Positions 33,226 through 44,143 of a stretch of DNA of 64,000 bases are shown here, one piece after another (the first letter of the stretch is position 1; every line of letters starts with the position of its first letter). Origin of the DNA: Turbatrix aceti (Eukaryota > Nematoda > Chromadorea > Rhabditida > Panagrolaimidae); contig OZ017766.1 of assembly GCA_963969345.1 (NCBI GenBank), forward strand, positions 3,472,001 through 3,536,000. Direction: 5' to 3'. A program made the translations under genes and the position numbers. Below the pieces are notes generated by a model. That model was given only the letters and a program-made list of their open reading frames with translations, searched no databases and was not told the origin of the DNA.

Positions 33226-35759
33226 CTACAGGGGCTCCTTCCAGACGGACCAGTCGGGGGATCGGATGTGGGAGCAGTCGACGACGTCCCTCGCCTCCTT
33301 GATCTGGTCAAAGGCGTGGCGCGGCACGTGTTTCATCAGGTCGCCGGAATCGCAGAGGATTCTCGCAAGGGAGATTTTCTTGATCTCCTCCACCTGCTCT
33401 TCCGTGAAGACCTCCTTGTTCTCGTAGTAGAAGCGGTCGCCGTCGCGGAGGTTGCGGAACTGGCGGCCGACGATGCAGGCGAGCGTGGGGCCGAAGAGAG
33501 CCCCCTCGACGGGGTCCTCGAGCAGGCCGCCGACGTACATGTCGATGGCCTCGACGTTCTTGTACAGCAGCTTGAGGTTGTTGCGGACCACCTCGTTGGT
33601 GATGGTGGAGTTGAGGTCGTCGAAGGATCTGACCGCCGGCAGCCGACACATTTTACGCCAGCGTATGTAGGGCGGCACGCCGTGGTCCCGGCCGCGCTGG
33701 ATGTTGATGGACCCCAGGTCGGAGTTGCCGAAGATCTTCTCTGTGACGGCGATCGTCAGGCGCTGCGGCATCTTGGTGGGCAGCGTCATGAGCCCCCGGA
33801 GAAGAGGATCGATGCCGTTGTTGATGATGTGCGTGCTCTTGAACATGCCGTCGTTGAACGGGATGCCGCCGACCTGGTCGAACTTCTCGTTGAGGAAGGG
33901 GTAGAACTCCTGGATCATGCCGTGGCCAAAGCGGAAGGCGCAGCTCGTAAACTCGTTCGCGATGGATGGATCGACGGTGCTGTCGTAGCCGCGGTACTCG
34001 TCGATGAGGTTCTCGTATTCGACGCCCAGGACGCGGGGCAGGTACTCATCGTACGTGATTTTTTGCAGAAGAGCGCCGACGATCTTGCGTGTCTCGTGGA
34101 AGACGCGGTCCTGATCCCAGTGTTCGTTGAGCTTGCTGATGATGAGTGCCAGCCGGTTGTGCTCACGGACGAAGAGCGTGTGGAGGGCCGCGAGGCCGAC
34201 GAAGATGTTCGCGCGGTCGTCGCCGGCGATGATGTTCTGGCTGCTGTCGACCGGAGGGAAGACCCTGTTCCTCAGGATGTTGGTCTTCATGAAGCCGCCC
34301 TGGCGGAAGAGGAACTGGTCCCGCGACGAACTACCGTAGATCTGAAACACAAACACGGGATGTATGTACGATAGATTTTTGAAAACGTCAGACCAACCAT
34401 GGAGCCGTCGATGAAGGCAGTGTTCTCGTTGAACTGCTCGCGGATGTCGGTCTGACCGGTGCCGCAGACGGGAGCCGATCGGGCGACTGGCAGGCACTGG
34501 AAGCGGCCGAAGGTGGGGTCGAGTCGGCTGAGGAAGACGGAGAAGCACCGACCCTCGGCAGCTGTGCACGCCGCGCACTCCTGGTTGTTGAGCATCGTCG
34601 TCTTGGCCATGTCGTGCGCGAGGAACTGGCCCCACTGCATGAGCAGCGCGTTGGACTTGGCGGTGATCTCGGCGCTCGAAGAGAGAAGAAGGCGGGAGGC
34701 TTCGCGTGCAGAAGGCCTCAGACGCGATAGAGAGGCTACAAGGGTGCAAACGGCCGTTCAAATCAAAATCCATCAAACCAAGATAACACTTACAAATCGG
34801 AGCACTGAGTCTGTCATCGTACTCGGGTTCCTGGAGCCGAACAAGGGGCGTAAACGCTGACCCAGCAAGAGGCGTGATGAGGTTGTTGCACGAGCCATCG
34901 AAGGAGCGGAACTTGAGATGATAGCAGAGATTGCGCCGACAGTTGTGCGGCGGCAGCGTCGGCACGCAGCCGAACTTGGCATTCGAGTTGCGGATGTCGT
35001 TGATGGACAGCACGCGACGGGGCTGAATGTTTTCATCTGTGGTGATGAAAGTGCAGTCCTTGGCGCGGAATTCGCCGTTGCCGGGCGCCTGAATGGTCGT
35101 CGACTGGCCCCGACACGAACGGCACGTCTTCGGACAGTTGGCCAGCATCCAGACGGCGTTCGTCTCGCACTCGTTGATCGAGCCCCAGAACGGACAGAGC
35201 CGGTGACGGTCGAGGCAGATGCTCGAGCTGTTGCACTTTCCGCACGAGACCGGGCAATGGTCAATCATCCAGTTTCGGTTCGAGTCGCACTCACCGATGC
35301 TCTGCCAGAACTTGCAGAGGTCGTGGTTGTCTGCGCAGTCGGTGGCGCTCGCCGTCGATTCCTCGCCATCCCGGCCGACTGTCTTGGATTTCTTCGATTG
35401 CGGGGTCTGTGGGGTGACGTCTTCCTCGCCGCTGCCGTCGACGTCGAATCCCGAGTCTTTGGACGCCGCGAGCGCTGCTGAAATGGTACACGCGTGCGTG
35501 AGTGCATCTTGCAAGTCATTTTTTATATCGAAGAGGAGATCACTTTTTGCCCGGTCACCTTGCTCTTTGGTATGTGGTTTTAAGAACCCGTTTAGGCTGT
35601 GGAATTAGACAATCATCCTGCAAGCGGCTTTCCGAAAACAAACACGCCCTGCTAATGCTGCTTTTGGGTGTGCTGAACCGACGACACTCTCTTTATCCCC
35701 AGAAGAAAACAATGCAGACGTCCAACAAAAAACGCAGTGATGAGAAGGATGAGCGGCAT
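33226..35759 (-). CDS. Secreted animal haem peroxidase with two ShK domains
   Basis: Minus-strand exons 35759-35711, 35477-34794, 34699-34398 and 34341-33226 encode about 716 residues. Exon 1 supplies the signal peptide ([16 protein letters not shown], then SALA). After an acidic Ser-rich linker come two six-cysteine ShK domains at about residues 64-98 and 104-138 (both with CPF/CKFW and C...C..C endings). The animal peroxidase domain follows: distal His273 in [18 protein letters not shown], Arg404 in FVREHNRL, proximal His485 in FRFGHGMIQ, and NIQRGRDHG. All catalytic residues are present, so it should be active. ShK-peroxidases such as C. elegans MLT-7 and SKPO act on the cuticle by tyrosine cross-linking, or in defence; that role is inferred. 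The third exon start (after CGCGAAG) is a weak acceptor chosen for frame and homology (LSAPISSRLL). The first intron has a GTTTTC donor. Confidence 0.92.
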
Positions 35760-36378
35760 AAAAAACGGGTTTGCGGCTGTGTTATCCCGTCGCTGTCATG
35801 TACCCCACCTTTTTTTGGCTGGTGGAATATGAAAAAATGAAAAGACTGTGTGGAGACATCATCTTCGCCTCGGGATATCGCCGGATTCCGAAGGGCAAAC
35901 GGGTAGCTGGCATCGTTTTTCTTGACAGGGTCGATGATGATGGCGGGAAAAACGGGTCATAAAGCAAGTTTTTCGCCCTGCACTTGTTTTTTGAGGTGTC
36001 ATCAAGATCACCGGATGATAAACGGAGAACAATGTGCTCTTCAAGACAGATTTTGCAAGCGCCCCGGATTTGATCGATGTCCAGTCAGGTAGAAAGCTGA
36101 TTTCTGCTGATGCTAGCTTCGATGACACCAAATCCACCAATTTACCGGAAAAAAACCGAAATCGCATTTGTCGGCTGGGAGAAAAGTGCATGAAAAAGTT
36201 ACTTTTTTTCCTATTAGTGAAATCGAATCAGGAGAGAAAGTCAGAGTGAAACCCGTCACAAACACCCGCGTGATGTCACGCCTGCCAGGACGCATTAAGG
36301 AGGCACCGGCGAGCAGGGGGTTCTTCAGCGACGAGGATGGCTCTCACGATCACGCCGTGACCATCTTAGGTGACCGCG

Positions 36379-36424
36379 GATGAGGCACTTGGATCCGTAA
36401 AGGGTTCCTCCAAGTTACCTCATC
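36379..36424. other. Stem-loop
   Basis: GATGAGG (36379-36385) pairs with CCTCATC (36418-36424) and ACTTGGA (36387-36393) with TCCAAGT (36409-36415), with a small C/TA internal loop and a 15-nt apical loop. It might form in RNA or DNA. It is shorter than a usual microRNA precursor, and I match it to no known family. Confidence 0.4.
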
Positions 36425-39267
36425 GCTAGACCGGAAAGGCAGATGGAGGAGTGCCCGGTGTCAGGGATGGTAGTGACCCAATTGAATTTCGCTGCGCGCT
36501 TTCGATTTTATTCATCCACAAGGCGGATCGCGCTCCTGCCGGAGACGTCTGATGATAAACGGCAACAGCGGTGAGCACGTGCGTAAATTTCAAGAAACAT
36601 TAAATTTACGACGTCAAAAAAATAAAACGTGAAATTGTTGCGCTTTTACGTTTTCGGCACGCAATCGTTCGTCATCGTCTGTCATGCTTTTGTGGCGGAC
36701 AAATCAACGAAGAAACTAATTGAAAAGTCTGAGAACAAAAAGACGCCGAAGATGAACACAAATGTCGAGCAAGGGATTTAAAAAACGGTTGCCTACCTTG
36801 AAAGAGGAACGCCGCCACGAGAAAGAGCGAAAGTGGTCGCTTGCGATGGCCGCAACCGAACATGACTGATCAGATGAACAACGGCCCTGGATGGACCTGT
36901 AGCTTCGGGGACGGAGTTGCGTAAGCGGTCTGCGAAGACTCTGCAAGATCCACTTCATCCGCACTGTTTTTTATCCCTCTTTGGCGCGTAACGGCCCCCT
37001 CGTGAGGCGCAGATGACCGCGACACGCCGCCCCAAAAAAAGCAGTTTATCGCCGTGACGCCTCGCTTTACGGTACGCGTACAAAAGACCTGTTGCCCAGG
37101 TGAAAGTGACACCCCCTCTCCTTCACGGCCCGGCGGCTTAGCTAGCTACTTATTCGCGCGGTCACGATTTAATGGCTGCGCGAAAAGCCAGCCGACTGAT
37201 AAAGGTTCAAGTTTGAAAACAAGCGTTCACCGCTATCAATGACCCTAAAAAACTGGATGACAGGCGGGAGATAGGATATACGGAAACCGGATCACCGTCC
37301 GAGAGGTTCTTTGATCGTTTCGTATCCCGCGGGTAGAAAAGAGCAAGGCGGCTGATATGACGGATCGCCTGACGCAAGCCAGGGTACACGACTAATTCTG
37401 TTTTTTTAGATCTCCTACTTTGTCATCTAAAAAAATCAGTCTGTAACATTTTGTAACAATTTGGATGAGTCTGTGACTCTGAGGATGGAAAATAATAACA
37501 GAAATTGGTGGGTAAGCCAGCACGCATTCCTAGGGCTGGTTTTGGGGATCTGAAGCCACGAAGCCGGCGTTTGGTGGGATTTGCCCGGCAACCAACCCTG
37601 AAGGTGTCATGTCTGCTTTTGGCCGATAACATCTAAACAGCAGCTGTCAAACGCATATCTAAATGCTAATCGGACCTGACGTGAAATTTTAAACCACCCT
37701 CAAAAACCCAAAAAAGGTCTTTTACATCAAATTAAATCCAAAAACTCAATAATATGAAAAACATCGGCTCACGAAGCACTTTTTTGGCGACTCGGACTTG
37801 GATGAGTCAATCTTGAGGCGATTCGCCGGTAGCACGCGTCAACCGGCGACCTGCATGCGACCGGAATGCGCGATGGATCGCCTTTCACTTTCACCCGCGC
37901 TGACCACGCACCGAGGCGAGGGTCTGGCAGAGGCGATCTCCTTTTCTTGCGGGTAAGGTTGATTTGTCGTCGGCGTAAGGAAATCTTGCTTGTTTTGGTT
38001 GCGCGTGTACCACCGACACGCCCCTAGTCAAATTAAATCAAAATCCGCCCGAGGGCGATTCGTGTTCGTTTACTTGTCGTCGGAGAGGAGGGTGGCAGCT
38101 GCCGCCGCTGCTGCTGCTGCTGCGGTGGCGACGGTGAAAGCATGCAACTTGCGCAACAGCGTCTATTTCTGACACGTCCCGCGGTCGAGCAAGGACAGGA
38201 CAGCAACTTGTTTGGCCGGGGGCCGAGGGGCCCAGCGCCGCCGACAAACAAAGTACGTCACCTCCAGTTTCGACGAAAAGCCAGCTCCACACGTCGCTTG
38301 CAGAACGGTGGTCCATTAATCACAGGGAAAGCCAAGCCAGACCCCGGCGTGATCCGATCCCCCGACCGCAGCTGAAAAACACGTACCTAGGCGCCTAGGC
38401 CATGCAAAAACAGGCGAGGAGATAAATGCGGTCTTCTGCTCAACGGACCTCGGCGACCGCAGCCAGCCTCTGCGAATTACGGTCGATGATGCCGCGCGTG
38501 CCCCTGAAACACCCTCTTCACCCTGGAAGTGGTGATGAGTTCAAGAAGCACGAGTGCTCCGCTTTTCGACAAATGATCGCTTTTTATTCATCAGGGTTCC
38601 ATAAAATCAAGTAACACTTGAACGGTCTGCTGCGGTCTTCGAAGCGTTTATTCGGGGTTGTGGAGTCTAATGCACCGTAGATCGACGTCGGCAGGAAAAC
38701 GGGCACAGAAACCTGTGCTGATAGTTGAAAAGTAGTCAAATCCCCTAATAGCTTTGTATGTGATCTGTTGTCAGCTTTTGCAGACTACAAAAATGTTGTT
38801 TTTCGTCCAAATATCAAACAAACTTCGAGCCTCGTTTGTTCGGGTCACTTGAGACGCTGCTGTCCTTATCACTCGCCAGGGCCCTACGGCTGATAGCGCA
38901 TGCAATGCGACAACAATTTCCTGACCACTTTTCACTCAAAGATGGAAATCGATGTCCAGGAAAACGTGTGATCGTCCGCTGCTCTGTCAAAATCCAATAT
39001 CATAGTTCTTTTCAAGATAGGCTTACTGATGATAAGATTCGGGATTGCAACGAAAAGCTGCGCTTTTGACCGGGGTAATAATAGAAAACAGCGATTTGTT
39101 TGTTTTACAATTATTTTTCGCGTAAACAGTACTTCAAACCTTGCTTTGATTATTTTCTGCGATTTTTTTGTATTCAAGCCCAAAGCTTGTTGGCCGATTT
39201 CGCCCAAGTTGAGGCCTTTAAAGCCGCCTCAGTCAACTTTTAGTAGTCCCTGTTCACAGGTGTATTT

Positions 39268-39273
39268 TTTATT
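39268..39273 (-). terminator. Poly(A) signal AATAAA, minus strand
   Basis: TTTATT on the + strand, about 540 nt after the stop of the acidic protein gene. Possible but distant. Confidence 0.25.
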
Positions 39274-39813
39274 TTTCACTACATGCCACAAAAGTATTCC
39301 GCAGGTGCCACTTGCGGAACTCAAACATTCCAAGCACGCGAAACTGCTCCTCGCCCTTTGCCCCACCTCGCGTGCCAAACTCCAAAAGAGAGAGAGAGAG
39401 GGTAACCAATTTACCACAAATATCGCAACAATCCAGACAAAAGAAATCCAGTAGGCCTCGTGAGGTTGAGGTGCGTGCATGCAAGATGCCGTGGTGAAAT
39501 AAATACTACTTGAACCAAGAAGTTTGCGACAGTCGGCGTCGACTCGTCTTCGCCCGACGACGGGACACCACGATGCCGCAAATCTCGCTTCAGTGTGTAC
39601 AGGGGTGGCGGGCATGGATGGTGTGGAAGGGTTGGTTGGTGGTAGTGGGAATTGGAACGAGGAAGAGTGTGTTGAGGAGCGAAAGGATAAACCAAGAGTT
39701 GGAGCAAATAGTGGAAAAAATACAAAACGTAATGATGTTGCTGATGAGACCGAGTAGAACGTGTCTTGAAGAAAGGGGGAAAGGTCGGTCGGAGCCAGAG
39801 GGGCAGAAGGCCC

Positions 39814-40746
39814 TCATTCCTCTTCTTCTTCCTCCTCCTCCTCTTCTTCCTCTTCGTCTTCATCGCCGCCTTCCTCGTCGACGCCATCGTCTTCCTCGTC
39901 GTCTTCGGCGTCGTCGCCGGACGCGCCCTCCTCGTCTACGTCGCCTTCCTCGTCTTCGGCTCCGCTGCCGCCGTCCGAGGTGCCGTCGTCTTCGGCGCCC
40001 TCATCCTCGTTTTCCTCTTCTTCGACGTCTTCGGGCAGTTGCTTGGCTGAAATCGAATGCATTTTGTTTCGTAAATTGCGGAAAAACATAGCGTGCGCTG
40101 TGTTGTGCGCGTCCTACATCGACACCTGTCCAAGTCAAGTGCGCGAAATTGTTTTGCCCCCTCCTAGCAGCCTCGGTAGCAAATTGAACAGCGACAGGTG
40201 AAGCGACAAACACAGCTTTTCTTCGCGGATCATCGTCTTGGCACCCGGCCATCTCCGCGCGATCCGAGGGTTTTGTCGACCACTACAGTCAACAAGAGGA
40301 GACCAAACTTGCACGCGATCCCCCTCTCGCTCGGGTGCGCGGTCCTAAGTGTCCGCAAAAAGAACACTGTTGCTCTTTTTGACTGTTCGTCGCGCGAGGT
40401 ACCTGCGAAGAGAACCCATATTGTGCACGGATCGTCCTGCATGCCGTTGCGCGCGCCAATTCGGCATTCATCGAGGACAGCACCTGCCGCGCAGTGTCGA
40501 AAGCGGAGTTATGCAACGGTGCGAGATAAAGGATTGCGTCGGACATGCATTACCCGATTCCCGTTATCCTAACTTTTTCCCGCCAAAACAAAAACGAGAA
40601 AACAAGTGAACGCATAAAAACTCACCCTTCACGGCTTCAATGGCATCGCCAGCAGCGGCTTCGCCGTTGCCGACCTTGGTCACCTTGGTGGCGACTTCTT
40701 CGTCGTTTTCCTCAGTGTGAGGGCGCTTTTCCGCTCGCTCTGACAT
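39814..40746 (-). CDS. Highly acidic prothymosin-like protein
   Basis: Exons 40746-40626 and 40046-39814 join across a 579-nt intron (GTGAGT...TTTCAG) to 117 residues. The first 40 residues are mixed (MSERAEKRPHTEENDEEV). The last 75 are almost all Glu, Asp and Gly, ending in a run of more than ten Glu directly before the stop. Size, composition and lack of aromatic residues recall prothymosin alpha and parathymosin, nuclear proteins that bind histones. The C-terminal KKQK-type nuclear signal of prothymosin is missing, although KRPH lies near the N-terminus. True homology cannot be shown, because acidic low-complexity sequence arises repeatedly. The start codon is 5 nt after AACCACAG. Confidence 0.7.
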
Positions 40747-43609
40747 GATTTCTGTGGTTAAGGATGGAGTTTCTATTGGTCACAAAGCAGAGGTTTCTTT
40801 GCACAAAGTATGATCTCTTGTTTGGAACAAGTTCTGAAAAATTAGCACGAGTCAGTAAGTTTTTGGTAACTTTGTAAAAAAATAGACGCGTTGTGAGGGG
40901 GTCACTGATGAACGTGGGGATGGGGAAAGAAGCAAAACACGCGCCACGCAGCTGGACCAAACGAAAGCACACTCGGCCGCGAGTCGCCGCCTGTCCGCGT
41001 CCGTGGCCTACTAAAGGACAAAAAAGGGTCGGGCCCCCTACGTAGCGAGGTGCAGGAGAAAAACAGTTGTCCTGCACCAAGTAGCCACCAACCCGCCGCG
41101 TGCTCCATCAACACGCAGCCAGAAGTTGGCTTTTTTTCCTAGGTCCTAGTCGAAGGGGGTGAGCCAGCGCCAGCGCCAAGTCAAGTCAAGTCAAGCAGAT
41201 GCGAGCCGCAAAAGCCGGCGAACGAGAGGCACTAAGGCAACGCGCTCGTCGCTCTGGCTAACTGCGCCCTTTCCAGTCAGTTCCGAGGCAGCAGAAAGAA
41301 AGAAGGAGTGAAAAAAAAGAGAAGGGGAAGCGGGACAGGCAGAACGCGGCTCTGCCCCCTTCCACAGTCTCCCGTCCTACTGTCAGCGGTGCAGGCAGGC
41401 CAAAAGCAGCAGCAGCAGCAACAACGACAGCCAGCGAAGACAGTCGAGCCCAGCCTCTCGGTCCGTCGTCGTCGCCTGCCGCCGCGCCACCACCACCAGC
41501 AGTGGTGAAGGCGCGACGCTGGTGGTGCTGGTGCTGCTGCTGCCTGCCTGCTCGGTCATTCCCCTCCCCTACGAGGAGGGGACGAGCGAAAGAGTCGGAT
41601 GCACACTGCAGCCGCGCCCCAAAGAGGAGGCCTTGCAAGCGACCAAGCGAGCGAGCAGCGCTGCCTGCGCCTCTCCGCCCGGCGAAGGTGGCGGACGAAC
41701 AAGACACGCACTACGCCCATGTGGCAGCGTGCCAAGCAGCCCTACGCACAGCACACTCCCCAGCGCGGTGCTCGTGAGTCCGTGTCGCTCGCTGCCTTCC
41801 CCCCAGCAAAGAGAAAAGACCGAGAGCCTGACACCTGGCTTTGCAGAGCGAGCAACGACCACACGACCGCGGAGGGATGCCCCCATAGCGCCCGGCTCCC
41901 TATGAACAAGGGGCTGCAAAAAATGGCTCCAAACCGATCCAAAAGTCCGAATTTCGAAAAACAAAAAGTGCCAAACGATAGCCCGGATCCAGCAGCGTAT
42001 ATCTGGACACCAAATTCGATGCAAAACGGCCGGCAAAGACTTGCTAGAAGCGGCGAAAGGGGTAATGTGCGCGACGCAGCCCAATCCAGTCTTGTTGCAA
42101 AAGGGGTACTCGTTGCCTGTGCCTTGAAACTAACCGCCCATTTTCTTGTCTCCCGACCCAACACCCCGCTTTTGGGCCAGTCAACTACACGGGAGAAGGG
42201 GTGGTGGTGGTGGGGACCTGATCGCCTCTAGCCGATCACCTCCAAGAGCCCCCCTGCGCAAGACCTAATCTGCCGCAGAGGTGGATAATTTTGAGCCGGA
42301 AAAAGCCGTCTGAGAGGGTGCAGCAGGCAGCTGACTCCGGCCAGATATACCCCGCATCGTGGTAATTCCGAGATTAAGTGCAAAAATTATGAAACTAAGT
42401 AGACATAGTCGGGCATTTAAAATAGGCCAGTAAACTACCCCTCTTCGCGGGTCGTTCGTGGAAAGAGACGGCCTCCGTCCCCTCCCCTCCCTTTCGGCGA
42501 CTACGCTGCTGTTGTTGGTGTACAAGACATGGGGGGCAAGGGTGTGGGCCGGCCGGCGGGCGGACAAATGCTCATACGCGGGGCGTCCCTCAGCGCGGTC
42601 CAGCCCAGCCTGCCTTCGCAGGGCCCGCTAGATAGGAGAAAACGATGACGACACCCCCAAAATCGTCTCTCGCCTGTCATCTACTCGAAAAAAAAGAGCA
42701 GGCTCATATATGCAGCACAAAAAACGTCCGACGACGACTCTGCCTGCGTCGGTTGCGTGGCTCGCCGAGCCGGTGAAAGGACGACGAAGGCCGCCTGCCT
42801 GCCTGCCTATGCGGACTACGAAAGTGCTGCGTCCTCCGAGATGAGAAAAAGACGCCGGGTCGAATGAGAGCCGCGTCTTCCGTATGCAGGACTGCTTGCT
42901 GTTCGCAGTCGGTGCGAAATTGACCTTACGAATGAATCGCTAATCCACGGACAAGAGACTGGCTGGATACAGCATGCACCCCGCTGCCAGCCACCACAAG
43001 GACGACCATGGCGCGGAAAGAAAGGCCGGGACCATCTTAAGCCGCGTTATACCGCCGCAGCTCGCACTCAAGTTACTCTCCGTTGACTCGCCAAACGCTA
43101 GATGCGATGCTCTTCGAATTTGGCGCCATGCGGCACCCCTCCGACAAAGTCCTCAACGAATGCCAACTTAGGACGCGCATTGTGTGAAGCATAATTACGA
43201 ATCTTATTAAGCAAAGCGTCCATTAGCGAGTGCACCTAGCTGAAAACAGCACAGAAGCAGTTGCAAGAGTCAAAAAATCCCTCGAGTGCTGCTTAGTTTC
43301 CCCACGGTATCGTGTCCCTCTGCTCATTGCTTTTGGAACAGAGCGCCGCGTGCACAAAGCAGCAGGTGCCTCAGACCAAAACATTCCGGTGTTCCTCCAC
43401 ACCGGAAGCCCCAGACGCAGCCCATAACATAACAAACGTCCTTCTCCAGTCCCACCAGGCGGAGATAATCACAGATTCTACAGAGCGTGACTTAACCAAG
43501 CGTAATGTGCAGCTCCCTAAGAACTTTTGAATTCAACGCCCCATGCCAAATGCTATCCTGCATCCCACCTCACTCCCCCAACGACAACACAACAAAATCG
43601 TGTTTCGGC
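40747..43609. other. G/C-rich spacer with simple repeats
   Basis: No gene I can support. It holds a four-fold AAGTC repeat near 41178-41198, CAG/CAA-rich sequence at 41405-41430, CTG/GGT triplets at 41515-41545 and a CTGC run near 42795. Frames of up to 210 codons (41599-42231) lack motifs. The region lies upstream of two divergent genes and may be regulatory. Confidence 0.4.
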
Positions 43610-44143
43610 ATGCTCCGGTCGCATGAGAAAGTGCTGTCAGCTTCGATTCGTCCGTCGATATCCGAGCCCAATCTAAGGAAGAAATTCGCGGCCAAAGCCA
43701 CCGTATCCGTCGCCGGCTCTGTGAATTCTGCCTCTGCTTCTGGATCCGCGTCGAGCAAGCAGGAGACGACGTCCCGACATCGGTCGTCGATTGGCGCGAC
43801 CCGGCGTTCAGAATCCTCCAGCGTCAACTCTTCGAACTCCTCGTCGGCAAAGCCCCGAGCGCGAGCCACTGCCAGCACGATTTCTAATTCGTCGACTTCA
43901 CGGACGCGATCGAGTTCTTCCGAGTCAACCGACAACGAAGAGAAGGACTTCATCAAAACCGACCTCGTCCTCAAGTTCAAGAAGTACGACCCTGCCTGGT
44001 TCCGTCAGGCGAGTCTGACCCATCCCGAGTACTTCATCGACGCCCGACAGTACGCCCAGTATGAACGCGACATCAGCGCTGCTCCTTCGACAGTCGTCAC
44101 AATTGTCGGAAAAACTGTCAAGTCGGGAGGCGGATGTCAGTAG
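43610..44143 (+). CDS. Ser-rich reading frame, probable N-terminus of the CFAP57-like gene
   Basis: A frame from ATG 43610 encodes a Ser/Ala/Thr/Arg-rich, disordered stretch followed by an ordered-looking piece (DLVLKFKKYDPAWFRQ and HPEYFIDARQYAQYERD) and stops at 44141. It overlaps the start of the WD40 frame, which is shifted by one base. One phase-compatible link is a 64-nt intron at 44013-44076 (GTCTGA...CATCAG), though its donor is weak; a one-base sequence error is the other simple explanation. If joined, the combined protein would be about 1148 residues. It could also be a separate short product. Confidence 0.5.
   Translation: MLRSHEKVLSASIRPSISEPNLRKKFAAKATVSVAGSVNSASASGSASSKQETTSRHRSSIGATRRSESSSVNSSNSSSAKPRARATASTISNSSTSRTRSSSSESTDNEEKDFIKTDLVLKFKKYDPAWFRQASLTHPEYFIDARQYAQYERDISAAPSTVVTIVGKTVKSGGGCQ

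Larger units (their letters stand above)
35760..39813. other. Gene-poor spacer
   Basis: About 4 kb without a gene I can support. It contains a short stable hairpin (36379-36424) and a 14-bp perfect palindrome (38386-38399). Open frames here are short and motif-free. Confidence 0.4.

Noticed and set aside
33139..34374. 411-codon open frame on the + strand
   Set aside because: Antisense shadow of the peroxidase gene, for the same reason.
41599..42231. 210-codon frame in G/C-rich spacer
   Set aside because: No motif, no splice signals, competing frames on both strands.
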